In this document: piece by piece, positions 39,931 to 51,144 of the stretch
Position numbering within the stretch: the first letter of the stretch is position 1
Layout: each line of letters opens with the position of its first letter
Assembly: GCF_947495735.1 (NCBI RefSeq)
Contig: NZ_CANMAA010000006.1
Span: 62,001-126,000 of the forward strand
Source of the DNA: an uncultured Pseudokineococcus sp.
GTDB taxonomy: Bacteria > Actinomycetota > Actinomycetes > Actinomycetales > Quadrisphaeraceae
Direction of reading: 5' to 3'
DNA length: 64,000 bases
Translations under genes and position numbers: made by a program
Notes under the pieces: generated by a model
Databases searched by the model: none
What the model was told of the DNA's origin: nothing
Seen by the model: only the letters and a program-made list of their open reading frames with translations

Positions 39931-40045
39931 CGCCGCGACTGGCGAGGGTGGTCACCACCGGGGAGCGGCAGCGAGGTCGGTGCGCCGCGGGTGGGCCGGC
40001 CCCGAGCAGCGCGCGGTCGTCCGCCTGGGCCGTCGCCTGCGACGC
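39931..40045 (+). ncRNA. ZTP (pfl) riboswitch upstream of glyA
   Basis: The leader holds the conserved parts of the pfl/ZTP aptamer in order: GCGACTGGCG (39935-39944), a GGTGG-TCA-CCACC hairpin (39947-39959), GGGGAGC (39960-39966), a variable structured stretch, and the invariant CCGCCTGGGC (40021-40030). The class senses ZTP/AICAR (ZMP), which accumulates when 10-formyl-THF is short, and turns on folate and purine genes. glyA and folD are typical targets. The 3' part up to 40087 (CGTCGCCTGCGACG) likely holds the expression platform, ending at the GAGGAG ribosome site. Exact ends are approximate. Confidence 0.9.
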
Positions 40046-40087
40046 ACGAGACGCCCCGCCCGTGCCCGCCAGCCGCGAGGAGACGCG

Positions 40088-41446
40088 ATGAGCACCGTCG
40101 AGCCCGTCCAGCCCCTGAGCCCCGCCGAGGTCCACGAGGACCCGCCCGCGGCCCCGGTCGCCCGCACCCCCGTGGACGGCGGCGTCACCGACCGCCCGCT
40201 CGCCGAGGTCGACCCCGAGATCGCCGAGGTGCTCGAGCGCGAGCTCGGCCGCCAGCGCGGCACCCTCGAGATGATCGCCAGCGAGAACTTCGCCCCGCGC
40301 GCCGTCCTCGAGGCGCAGGGGTCGGTGCTCACCAACAAGTACGCCGAGGGCTACCCGGGGCGCCGCTACTACGGCGGCTGCGAGTTCGTCGACGTCGCGG
40401 AGGACCTCGCCCGCGACCGCGCGAAGGCCCTGTTCGGCGCCGAGCACGTCAACGTCCAGCCGCACGCGGGCGCGCAGGCCAACGCCGCCGTCATGCACGC
40501 GCTCATCCGCCCCGGCGACACGATCATGGGCCTCGAGCTCGCCCACGGCGGGCACCTGACCCACGGCATGAAGATCAACTTCTCCGGGCGCCTGTTCGAC
40601 GTCGCCACCTACGGGGTCGACCCCCAGACCCACCTGGTCGACATGGACCGCGTGCGGGAGACGGCCCTCGAGCGCCGCCCGAAGCTCATCATCGCCGGCT
40701 GGTCCGCCTACGCCCGCCACCTCGACTTCGCGGCGTTCCGCGCGGTCGCCGACGAGGTCGGCGCGCTCCTCATGGTCGACATGGCGCACTTCGCGGGCCT
40801 CGTGGCCGCGGGCCTGCACCCCTCGCCCGTGCCGTACGCCGACGTCGTCACCTCCACGGTGCACAAGACGCTCGCCGGGCCCCGCAGCGGCGTCATCCTC
40901 TGCCGAGCCGAGCACGCCAAGAAGATCGACTCGGCCGTCTTCCCGGGGCAGCAGGGCGGGCCGCTCATGCACGCGGTCGCCGCGAAGGCCGTCGCCTTCA
41001 AGATCGCCGCGAGCGAGGAGTTCCGCGAGCGCCAGGAGCGCACCCTCCGCGGGGCGAGGGCCGTGGCCGCGGCCCTGACGACGGACGCCGCCCGCGGCGC
41101 CGGCGTGGACGTCCTCACCGGCGGCACCGACGTCCACCTCGTGCTCGCCGACCTGCGCGAGTCCGCGCTCGACGGCAAGCAGGCCGAGGACCGCCTCCAC
41201 GAGGCCGGCATCACGGTCAACCGCAACGCGGTGCCCTTCGACCCGCGACCGCCGATGGTGACCTCCGGGCTGCGCATCGGGACGCCCGCGCTCGCGACCC
41301 GCGGCTTCGACGACGCCGAGTTCGCCGAGGTGGGCGAGGTCATCGCCGAGGCGCTGCAGCCGGAGTGCGACGTCCCGGCGCTGCGGGCGCGGGTCGCCGA
41401 CCTCGCCGAGCGCTTCCCGCTCTACGCCGGGCTGGAGGGCTGGTGA
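40088..41446 (+). CDS. glyA: Serine hydroxymethyltransferase
   Basis: Converts serine and THF to glycine and 5,10-methylene-THF with PLP. After about 37 disordered residues come [71 protein letters not shown] and the Schiff-base lysine in [13 protein letters not shown]. The 452 residues reflect the extension. The ATG at 40088 follows GAGGAG at 40077-40082. It overlaps folD by GTGA and sits behind a ZTP riboswitch, so both genes respond to one-carbon shortage. Confidence 0.97.
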   Translation: MSTVEPVQPLSPAEVHEDPPAAPVARTPVDGGVTDRPLAEVDPEIAEVLERELGRQRGTLEMIASENFAPRAVLEAQGSVLTNKYAEGYPGRRYYGGCEFVDVAEDLARDRAKALFGAEHVNVQPHAGAQANAAVMHALIRPGDTIMGLELAHGGHLTHGMKINFSGRLFDVATYGVDPQTHLVDMDRVRETALERRPKLIIAGWSAYARHLDFAAFRAVADEVGALLMVDMAHFAGLVAAGLHPSPVPYADVVTSTVHKTLAGPRSGVILCRAEHAKKIDSAVFPGQQGGPLMHAVAAKAVAFKIAASEEFRERQERTLRGARAVAAALTTDAARGAGVDVLTGGTDVHLVLADLRESALDGKQAEDRLHEAGITVNRNAVPFDPRPPMVTSGLRIGTPALATRGFDDAEFAEVGEVIAEALQPECDVPALRARVADLAERFPLYAGLEGW

Positions 41447-42330
41447 CCGGCGCTCGCGCGGTCGTCCTCGACGGGCGCGCCGCGGCGGCGGCGGTCAAGG
41501 CCGACCTCGCGCAGCGCGTGGCCGCGCTGCGCGAGCGCGGCGTCGTGCCGGGCCTGGGCACGGTGCTCGTGGGCGACGACCCGGGCAGCGCCAGCTACGT
41601 CGGCGGCAAGCACCGCGACTGCGCCGAGGTCGGCATCGAGTCGATCCGCGTGGAGCTGCCCGCGGACGCCGGCGCGGCCGCGGTGGAGGCGGAGGTCGCG
41701 CGGCTGAACGCGGACCCGGCCTGCACCGGCTTCATCGTCCAGCTCCCGCTGCCCTCGGACGTCGACACCAACCGCGTCCTCGAGCTCGTGGACCCGGGCA
41801 AGGACGCCGACGGCCTGCACCCGACCAACCTCGGCCGGCTCGTGCTGCGCGTGCGCGAGGAGGCCACCTCCCCGCTGCCCTGCACGCCGCGCGGGTGCCT
41901 GGACCTGCTGGCGCGCCACGACGTCCCGCTCGACGGCGCGGAGGTGGTCGTCGTGGGCCGCGGCACGACGGTGGGCCGCAGCATCGGCCTGCTGCTGACC
42001 CGCCGCGACGTCAACGCCACGGTGACGCTGTGCCACACCGGGACGCGCGACCTGTCCGCGCACCTGCGCCGGGCCGACGTCGTCGTCGCGGCGGCCGGGG
42101 TGCCCGGGATCGTGCGCCCGGAGGACGTGAAGCCCGGTGCCGCCGTGCTCGACGTGGGCGTGAGCCGCGTCGTCGACGCCGCCGGGAAGGCGCGGCTCGC
42201 GGGCGACGTCGCCCCGGGCGTCGAGGAGGTCGCCGGCTGGCTCTCGCCCAACCCCGGCGGCGTCGGGCCCATGACCCGCGCGCTGCTGCTCGCCAACGTC
42301 GTCGAGGCCGCGGAGCGCTCGCTGGCCTGA
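41443..42330 (+). CDS. folD: Methylenetetrahydrofolate dehydrogenase/cyclohydrolase
   Basis: Oxidises 5,10-methylene-THF to 10-formyl-THF via methenyl-THF. The 295 residues include [20 protein letters not shown] with the catalytic Lys, [61 protein letters not shown] for NADP and [17 protein letters not shown]. The reactions follow directly on SHMT, and the GTG overlaps the glyA stop. A repeat hairpin begins 37 bases after its stop. Confidence 0.97.
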   Translation: MTGARAVVLDGRAAAAAVKADLAQRVAALRERGVVPGLGTVLVGDDPGSASYVGGKHRDCAEVGIESIRVELPADAGAAAVEAEVARLNADPACTGFIVQLPLPSDVDTNRVLELVDPGKDADGLHPTNLGRLVLRVREEATSPLPCTPRGCLDLLARHDVPLDGAEVVVVGRGTTVGRSIGLLLTRRDVNATVTLCHTGTRDLSAHLRRADVVVAAAGVPGIVRPEDVKPGAAVLDVGVSRVVDAAGKARLAGDVAPGVEEVAGWLSPNPGGVGPMTRALLLANVVEAAERSLA

Positions 42331-42367
42331 CGAGGCTGCTCGAGCGTGACGAACGGCCGGAACGCCA

Positions 42368-42429
42368 GGTCGAGACTGACGAAGGGCGTGATCCCCGGCC
42401 AGGGATCACGCCCTTCGTCGGTCTCGACC
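42368..42429. repeat. Long hairpin repeat, left boundary of the nuclease element
   Basis: A 28-base arm at 42368-42395 pairs with 42402-42429 with only one wobble (G-T) around the six-base loop CGGCCA. Outer arms carry CGAGACTGA/TCGGTCTCG and inner arms GATCCC/GGGATC. It lies just after folD and could act as its terminator, and it contains the last codons and stop of the broken nuclease gene on the minus strand. Confidence 0.8.
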
Positions 42430-43305
42430 GCTGCGGGTGACGAGCAGGCGGGCGAGGTGCCGCAGGAGCTCCTCCGGACGCGCGAGCACCTGCGCGTCGA
42501 CCTGCAGCACCACCCAGCCGAGGGCTCGGAGGCGGTTGTGGCGGGCCAGGTCCCGCGAGTGCTGGCGCGGGTCCCGGTGGTGCGCGCCGTCGTGCTCGAC
42601 GGCGACCCGCTGCTGCGGCCAGGCGAGGTCGAGCCGGGCGACGAAGGCGCCGTCGGCGTCGCGCACCTCGTGCTGGGGGACGGGCGGCGGCAGGCCCGCG
42701 TCGAGGACGAGCAGCCTCAGCGACGTCTCGCGCGGGGACTCCGCCCGCGGGTCGAGGCGGGCGAGCAGCCGGTGCGCGCGGACCACGCCCCTGGCGCCCG
42801 CTCGGCGCTCGAGCTGGGCGCGGAGGGCCTCCGGGGTGAGCGACCACCGGTGGGCCACGGCCTCCGCGGCGCCTGGGGCGCGGGCGTCGGGCAGCGTGCG
42901 CAGCAGGTCGACCGCGGTCCGCGCCGGCGACGTCGCCCAGCCCAGGGCGGTCCGGACCAGCTCGTCCCGCTCGAGGCGGCCCTCCCGCACGCGCAGGCCC
43001 TCGCGGGACCGGGGCGCCGGTCGGGGTGCGATGACGACGACGTCGTCACCCGCCCCGGCCTCGGGCACCCCGAGGGCCAGGCGGCCGAGAGGTCGGCCAG
43101 CACCGCGGAGCGGTGCAGGGCGGCGAGCGAGGCTCGGGCGAGCTCTCCGTGGTCAGCCGGCCGGTCGCCCGTCGAGCGGTAGACGCCGCGCGAGGCGCTC
43201 GAACCCCGGGCCCGCCAGCTGGCCCTCGGTGAGGCGCCCGTCGAGGCGGCGTCGCGCCACGGGGACGCCGCGCAGGTCGGCGGGGACCTCCAGTCGCTTC
43301 GGCAC
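42406..43305 (-). pseudogene. Frameshifted AbiEi-like/DUF559-type endonuclease-domain gene
   Basis: Read in one frame from GTG 43305 the protein starts VPKRLEVPADLRGVPVARRR and GQLAGPGFERLAR, a winged-helix AbiEi-antitoxin-like N-terminus. It hits a stop at 43153. The continuation GVYRSTGDRPADHGELARAS, then AALHRSAVLADLSAAW, is in a second frame from about 43190. From about 43080 the first frame resumes with VPEAGAGDDVVVIAP and runs to the C-terminal DUF559/Vsr-like domain (SPRETSLRLLVLDAGL, DLAWPQQRVAVEHDGAHH, LRALGWVVLQVDAQ). Two small deletions that restore frame explain this. The C-terminal 220-residue part keeps an open frame from GTG 43068. An intact version would be about 300 residues. 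Family function is not established; antitoxin or nuclease roles are guesses. Confidence 0.7.
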
Positions 43306-43361
43306 CCGGGGAGGGTGCCCGCTCGGGCCAGGTCCCCGCGGCGCCCCTGTGGACGACCCGT

Positions 43362-43417
43362 CGAGACCGACGTCTCGCACGATCCCGGCGCCGGGATCAT
43401 GCGGTCCATCGGTCTCG
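43362..43417. repeat. Hairpin repeat, right boundary of the nuclease element
   Basis: Arms at 43362-43388 and 43391-43417 pair at 22 of 27 positions. CGAGACCGA/TCGGTCTCG outside and GATCCCGG/CCGGGATC inside are perfect; the mismatches lie in the central CGTCTCGCAC stretch. The architecture matches the 42368-42429 hairpin. Confidence 0.7.
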
Positions 43418-43477
43418 GCGCAGCCGTCCCTCGGTTCGTCGGTCTCGGCGCAGCCGTCCCTCGGTTCGTCGGTCTCG
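43411..43477. repeat. Perfect 30-bp tandem repeat
   Basis: The 30-base unit 43411-43440 (starting GGTCTCGGCGCAGCCGTCCC) is repeated exactly at 43441-43470, and a third copy begins (GGTCTCG, 43471-43477). Each junction recreates TTCGTCGGTCTCG, also found at 42414-42426 in the left hairpin. Confidence 0.85.
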
Positions 43478-43490
43478 CCGGGCGCCGGCG

Positions 43491-44288
43491 TCAGGGCTCG
43501 CGGTGCACCCGGTGCTGGGCGGCCTGGGCGAGGGGCTTGACGACGAGGAGGTCGACGTCGACGTGCGGCGGGCGGGTGACGACCCAGGAGACGCAGTCGG
43601 CGACGTCGTCGGCCGTCAGCGGCTCGGCGACGCCCTCGTAGACCTTCGCGGCGGCGCCGGCGTCACCGCGGAAGCGGTTCGTCGAGAACTCCTCCGTCGC
43701 GACCATCCCGGGGGCGATCTCGCTGACGCGCACCGGCTTCCCGAGGAGCTCCAGGCGCAGGGTCTCGGCCAGCGCGGTGGTGCCGTGCTTGGCGGCCGTG
43801 TAGCCGCCGCCGCCCTCGTAGACGATGCGGCCGGCGGTGGAGGACATGACGACGACGTGCCCGTTCCCGCTGGCCACCAGTGCGGGCATCAGCTCCTTCA
43901 CCACGCGCAGGGCGCCCAGGACGTTCACGTCGTACATCCAGCGCCAGTCCTCGACGCTCGCGTCGACGACGGGGTCCATGCCCACGGCGCCGCCGGCGTT
44001 CGCGACGAGGACGGCGCACTCGCCGACCTCGCGCGCCATCGCGGCGACCGAGGCGTCGTCGGTGACGTCGCACACGACGGCGCGCCCGCCGACCTCCTCG
44101 GCGAGGGCGCGGATCCGGTCCTCGCGCCGCGCGGCGAGGACGACGTCGAAGCCGTCGGCGGCGAGGCGGCGCGCCGTCGCGGCGCCGATGCCGCTGCTCG
44201 CGCCGGTGACGACGGCGGTGCGGCGGGCGGGGGAGGTCCGGGGTCGCTCGGGAGCGGTGCCGTCGGCAGGGGTGTCAGCGGGGGCCAT
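43491..44288 (-). CDS. Short-chain dehydrogenase (YdfG-like)
   Basis: A 265-residue SDR after a Pro/Thr-rich start: VVTGASSGIGAATARRLAA, VVLAARREDRIRAL favouring NADPH, NAGGAVGMDPV, MSSTAGRIVYEGGGGYTAAK with the catalytic Ser, Tyr and Lys, and APGMVATEEFSTNRFRGD. The segment ADCVSWVVTRPPHVDVDLLV is typical of the YdfG group (3-hydroxy acid/serine dehydrogenases). Substrate not known. The ATG at 44288 is only 22 bases from the divergent xthA start, with TAGGCA six bases upstream, so it too may be leaderless. Confidence 0.88.
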   Translation of the reverse strand: MAPADTPADGTAPERPRTSPARRTAVVTGASSGIGAATARRLAADGFDVVLAARREDRIRALAEEVGGRAVVCDVTDDASVAAMAREVGECAVLVANAGGAVGMDPVVDASVEDWRWMYDVNVLGALRVVKELMPALVASGNGHVVVMSSTAGRIVYEGGGGYTAAKHGTTALAETLRLELLGKPVRVSEIAPGMVATEEFSTNRFRGDAGAAAKVYEGVAEPLTADDVADCVSWVVTRPPHVDVDLLVVKPLAQAAQHRVHREP

Positions 44289-44298
44289 GGTGGGTGCC

Positions 44299-44304
44299 TA
44301 GCAT
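44299..44304 (+). promoter_or_regulatory. -10 box for leaderless xthA
   Basis: TAGCAT ends six bases before the GTG at 44311 and lies between two start codons only 22 bases apart, so the divergent promoters overlap completely. Confidence 0.5.
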
Positions 44305-44310
44305 CCCCCG

Positions 44311-45279
44311 GTGCCCGACGCAGCCCCTGCCCAGACCACCGCTCCCACGACCCCGCCCGACCGCGCCCCCGGCGCTCCCCTGGTCGTGGCCACCGCCAAC
44401 GTCAACGGCGTCCGCGCGGCCGTGCGCCGCGGCATGGGGCCGTGGCTGGCCGCGCGCGGCGTCGACGTCCTGTGCCTGCAGGAGGTCCGCGCCGACGACG
44501 ACGTGCTCCGGCGCGCGCTCGCCGAGATGGCGGGGGAGGGGGCGCCGGCGAAGGGCGCCGCCCAGGGCGACGCCGTGGCCGGCTGGCACCTCGCGCACGT
44601 CGAGCCCACCGACGCCGGCACCAAGGGCCGTGCGGGCGTGGCCGTCGCCAGCCGGCTCCCGATCTCGGCCCTGCGCACCGACCTGGGCGACGCCGACCCG
44701 CAGGGGCGCTTCGCCGGCGCGGGTCGCTGGCTGGAGGCCGACGTCGCGCTCCCCGACGGGCGCGCGCTCACCGCGGTGAGCGCCTACGTCCACTCCGGCG
44801 AGGCGGGCACGCCGCAGCAGGAGGACAAGATGGCGTTCCTCGCGGCGGCCACCGAGCGCATGGCCGCGCTCGGGGCGGACGGCGACGCGCTCGCGCTCGT
44901 GACGGGCGACCTCAACGTCGGGCACCGCGAGCTCGACATCAAGAACTGGAAGGGCAACGTCAAGAAGGCGGGGTTCCTCCCCGAGGAGCGCGCCGCGCTC
45001 GACCGCTGGTTCCGCGCCCCCGGGGGCGCGGGGGACGACGCCGGCGGCCTCGGCTGGGTCGACGTCGCCCGCCGGCTCGCCGGCGAGGTCGACGGCCCCT
45101 ACTCCTGGTGGTCCTGGCGGGGGCAGGCCTTCGACCGGGACACGGGCTGGCGCATCGACTACCAGGTGGCCACGCCGGCGCTCGCGGCCGCCGCGCGCAC
45201 CTGCGAGGTCGACCGCGCCCCCACCTACGCCGAGCGCTGGAGCGACCACGCGCCGGTGGTGGCGACCTACCAGCTCTGA
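44311..45279 (+). CDS. xthA: Exodeoxyribonuclease III
   Basis: An apurinic/apyrimidinic endonuclease of the ExoIII family, 322 residues. VVATANVNGVRAAVRRGM holds the first metal residue, LCLQEVRADDDVL the metal-binding Glu, YVHSGEAGTPQQEDKM the loop, VTGDLNVGHRELDIKNWKGN the Asp/Asn pair, GFLPEERAALDRW the product-side helix, YSWWSWRGQAFDRDTGWRIDY the substrate pocket, and ERWSDHAPVV the catalytic Asp-His. A 25-residue disordered start and a small insertion (AEMAGEGAPAKGAAQGD) are extra. Acts in base-excision repair. Confidence 0.95.
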   Translation: MPDAAPAQTTAPTTPPDRAPGAPLVVATANVNGVRAAVRRGMGPWLAARGVDVLCLQEVRADDDVLRRALAEMAGEGAPAKGAAQGDAVAGWHLAHVEPTDAGTKGRAGVAVASRLPISALRTDLGDADPQGRFAGAGRWLEADVALPDGRALTAVSAYVHSGEAGTPQQEDKMAFLAAATERMAALGADGDALALVTGDLNVGHRELDIKNWKGNVKKAGFLPEERAALDRWFRAPGGAGDDAGGLGWVDVARRLAGEVDGPYSWWSWRGQAFDRDTGWRIDYQVATPALAAAARTCEVDRAPTYAERWSDHAPVVATYQL

Positions 45280-45293
45280 GCCGGGCCGGCGCG

Positions 45294-45322
45294 GACCCCG
45301 GGGCCTCCCGGGCCCCGGGGTC
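45294..45322. terminator. Bidirectional terminator between xthA and the oxidoreductase
   Basis: GACCCCGGGGCC (45294-45305) pairs perfectly with GGCCCCGGGGTC (45311-45322) around TCCCG. Confidence 0.75.
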
Positions 45323-48708
<3,386 letters not shown>

Positions 48709-48712
<4 letters not shown>

Positions 48713-49833
48713 GCGCGGACGCGGCGCAGGACGCCTCGCCCGGCCTGGTGGCGCGGCTCGCCGGCTCGCGGCCCGTGCGCGCCCTGCTGCAGTACCTCGG
48801 CCACCGCGGCAACGTGCTCGCGGGCGGGATCGCCTTCGTCGGGCTGTTCTCGCTCGTGTCGCTGCTCGTCGTGGCCGCGTCCGTCCTCGGCCTCGTGTTC
48901 GGGTCGAGCTCCGAGCTCCAGGCGCAGGTCTACAGCCAGCTCAACGGCACCGTCCCCAACCTCGTGCGGACCGACGAGAGCCCCAGCGGGCTGCTGGACC
49001 CGAGCAGCCTCCTGCGCTCGGACGTGCTGAGCCTGACCGGCGGCGTCGCCCTGCTCGTGGCCCTGGTCACGGGGCTCGCGTGGCTCGACGCGCTGCGCGA
49101 GGGCATCCGCGCCGTCTTCACCGAGCCCCCGGACCAGCGACCGGTCCTGCTCAAGAAGCTGCGCGACCTGCTCGTGCTGCTGACCCTCGGGCTCGTCCTC
49201 CTGGCGACGGGGACGGCGACGCTGGTCGTCGGCGCCGCCTCGCGGACGCTGCTCGAGCTCGTCGGGCTGGAGGGCTCGGCCGTGGGCCCCGTCCTCCTGC
49301 CCGTGCTCACCTTCGCCGTCGTCGCCGCGGTCGACACCGGCGTCTTCCTCGTGCTGTTCCGGGTGCTGTCGGACCTGCGCCTGCCGGTGCGCGACGTGCT
49401 GCAGGGCGCCGTCGTGGGCGGCGTCGCCCTCGCGCTCATCACGACGCTGAGCGGAGGGCTGCTGCAGCTCGTGGGCAGCAGCGACAACCCCCTCGTCACG
49501 GCCAGCGCGACGCTCGGGGCCATCCTCATCTGGCTCGGGCTCCTGGCTCGGGTGACGCTGCTCGCCGCGGCGTGGGCCGCCACGACCGCCGAGGACGCCG
49601 GGAGCGTCCGCCTCGAGCGCCGCGAGGCGGCGGCGCCGGTCGGGGCGGTGCGCGAGGACCTCGACGTCCCCGCGGGGCCCCGCCCCCGGACCGCGGTCAC
49701 CTTCGACCAGCGCACCACCGACCGCACGACGCTGGCCGCGGGCGCGCTCCTCGGCGCCGTGGGGGTGGGCCTGCTGCACATGACGACGGGCGCCGCCCGC
49801 GCCGTCGTCGACGGGCTGCGCGACCGGGACTGA
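48709..49833 (+). CDS. YihY/BrkB-family membrane protein
   Basis: A 374-residue polytopic membrane protein with about six helices (GNVLAGGIAFVGLFSLVSLLVV near 35-60, LVLLTLGLVLLATGTATLVV, VLLPVLTFAVVAAVDTGVFLVL, VVGGVALALITTLSGGLLQ, LGAILIWLGLLARVTLLAAAW). The early GNVLAGGIAFVGLFS with its small residues and the ASATLGAILIWLGLLAR segment are YihY/BrkB marks. The family was once called ribonuclease BN in error; its role is uncertain. The GTG overlaps the previous stop and follows GGGGGAGG. Confidence 0.9.
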
Positions 49834-49941
49834 CGGGTCGTCGCGGCCTCACCGACCCACCGGGACGACGTGGGCCGAGCCGGTCGAGCTGGCCGGTCGG
49901 TCGGGACTCCGGTGCGCCCTCGCCGAGGTGACGGCGGCTCA

Positions 49942-50047
49942 GCGCGGGGGCGGGTGTCCTGCGGGGCACGTGAGGCGAGCAGCTCGAGCGGGGCGCACGC
50001 CCGCGAGAGCGCGTAGCCAGTGCCCCGCAGGACACCCGCCCCCGCGC
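49942..50047. repeat. Perfect 28-bp inverted repeat with 50-base centre
   Basis: The 28 bases at 49942-49969 (containing GGGTGTCCTGCGGGGCAC) are the exact reverse complement of 50020-50047. The 50-base centre has further imperfect pairing (AGCTCGAGCGGGGC with GCCCGCGAGAGC). It lies between the convergent yihY and sdhB genes, separate from the sdh terminator. The rest of the 49834-50243 gap contains no gene that I can support. Confidence 0.9.
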
Positions 50048-50133
50048 ACCCGACCGAGGACGACCCGCTCCCCGTCGCCTCCGGCGGAGCGAGCACGGTC
50101 GCCGGGCGTCCGACCCAGCACTCCCGCGCCCCG

Positions 50134-50163
50134 GTGCGCGCCGTGGACACTCGCCCCCGCGCA
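50134..50163. repeat. Degenerate extra copy of the inverted-repeat arm
   Basis: GGACACTCGCCCCCGCGCA (50145-50163) differs at one position from 50030-50048 in the right arm; GTGC at 50134 extends the likeness with one gap. Confidence 0.55.
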
Positions 50164-50173
50164 GCCACCGGGG

Positions 50174-50221
50174 ACGACGACGGCCCGGCACCTCCCGCGG
50201 GAGGAGCCGGGCCGTCGTCGT
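50174..50221 (-). terminator. Terminator of the sdh operon
   Basis: A perfect 16-bp stem (50174-50189 with 50206-50221; core GACGGCCCGGC) encloses a 16-base loop that is itself self-complementary (CCTCCCGCGGGAGG). It begins 22 bases past the sdhB stop. Confidence 0.75.
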
Positions 50222-50243
50222 GGGCGGCTGGGCCGCGCCCGCG

Positions 50244-51095
50244 TCAGACCGTGCGGGTCAGCAGGGCGCGCTTGACCTCGTGGATGGCCTTGGTGACCTG
50301 GATGCCGCGGGGGCACGCCTCGGAGCAGTTGAAGGTGGTGCGGCAGCGCCACACGCCCTCGCGGTCGTTGAGGACCTCGAGGCGGACGTCGGCGCCCTCG
50401 TCGCGGCTGTCGAAGATGAAGCGGTGGGCGTTGACGATCGCCGCCGGGCCGAAGTACTGGCCGTCCGTCCAGAACACCGGGCACGAGGACGTGCACGCGG
50501 CGCACAGGATGCACTTGGTGGTGTCGTCGAAGCGCTCCCGCTCCTCCTGGCTCTGCTTCCGCTCGCGCGTCGGCTGGTGCCCGGAGGTGATGAGGAAGGG
50601 CATGACCTCGCGATAGGACTGGAAGAAGGGCTCCATGTCCACGACGAGGTCCTTCTCGACGGGCAGGCCCTTGATGGGCTCGACCGTGATCGGCTTGTCG
50701 GGGTTGATGTCCTTCACCAGCACCTTGCAGGCGAGCCGGTTGACGCCGTTGATGCGCATGGCGTCGGAGCCGCAGACGCCGTGGGCGCAGGAGCGCCGGA
50801 AGCTCAGCGAGCCGTCCTGCTCCCACTTGATCTTGTGCAGGGCGTCCAGCACCCGGTCGGTGCCGTGGAGGGTGACCGTGAAGTCCTCCCAGCGCGCCTC
50901 CACGGGCGTGCCGTCCTCGGCGTCCTCGGCGTTGTACCGGCGGATGCGCATGACGACGTCGAAGCTCGGGATGGCGCCGAGCTCGCCGTTCTCCGAGGAC
51001 GCCTCCTCGCCGGCCTTGCCGTGGGCGTGGCCGTTCTCGTCGACGTGCTCGCCGTTCCGCTTCGCGGCGGACTTCTCTCGGGCGGTGCTGCTCAT
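50244..51095 (-). CDS. sdhB: Succinate dehydrogenase iron-sulfur subunit
   Basis: Carries electrons from the flavoprotein to quinone. The 283 residues show all three clusters: [2Fe-2S] in RRSCAHGVCGSDAMRI with C103, C108, D111 and C123; [4Fe-4S] in KCILCAACTSSCPVFW; and [3Fe-4S] in CRTTFNCSEACPRGI. The first 42 residues are a polar, His/Glu-rich extension (ENGHAHGKAGEE). It starts only 49 bases after the sdhD stop. In actinobacteria sdhA normally lies in exactly this gap, so the catalytic flavoprotein partner must come from another locus if the complex is functional. Confidence 0.95.
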   Translation of the reverse strand: MSSTAREKSAAKRNGEHVDENGHAHGKAGEEASSENGELGAIPSFDVVMRIRRYNAEDAEDGTPVEARWEDFTVTLHGTDRVLDALHKIKWEQDGSLSFRRSCAHGVCGSDAMRINGVNRLACKVLVKDINPDKPITVEPIKGLPVEKDLVVDMEPFFQSYREVMPFLITSGHQPTRERKQSQEERERFDDTTKCILCAACTSSCPVFWTDGQYFGPAAIVNAHRFIFDSRDEGADVRLEVLNDREGVWRCRTTFNCSEACPRGIQVTKAIHEVKRALLTRTV

Positions 51096-51144
51096 GGTGC
51101 GGCGACTTCTCTCTCGCGGGGGTTCGCGCGGACGGGGGGCGTGC

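Larger units (their letters stand above)
42368..43477. mobile_element. Hairpin-bracketed DUF559/AbiEi-like nuclease unit
   Basis: About 1.1 kb inserted between folD and an SDR gene. Both edges carry hairpins with the same design: conserved outer arms (CGAGACyGA with TCGGTCTCG), conserved inner arms (GATCCC with GGGATC), and a middle part that differs between the two hairpins. Inside is a single broken nuclease gene. On the right are perfect 30-base direct repeats made from the same outer-arm sequence. No transposase is present. The resemblance is to repeat-plus-nuclease units such as REP elements, but calling it mobile is inference. Confidence 0.4.

Noticed and set aside
42368-42429. The hairpin as nothing more than a folD terminator.
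   Set aside because: A 28-bp stem would terminate, but its shared arm pattern with the hairpin 1 kb away and overlap with the nuclease coding end call for more than termination.
43411-43477. CRISPR-like direct repeats.
   Set aside because: The two 30-base units are directly adjacent with no spacers and no cas genes are near.
49928-50275. A cysteine-containing small protein (two CPAGH motifs) across the inverted repeat.
   Set aside because: The repeated CPAGH arises from reading both arms of the inverted repeat; there is no ribosome site and the frame runs into the sdh terminator and sdhB.
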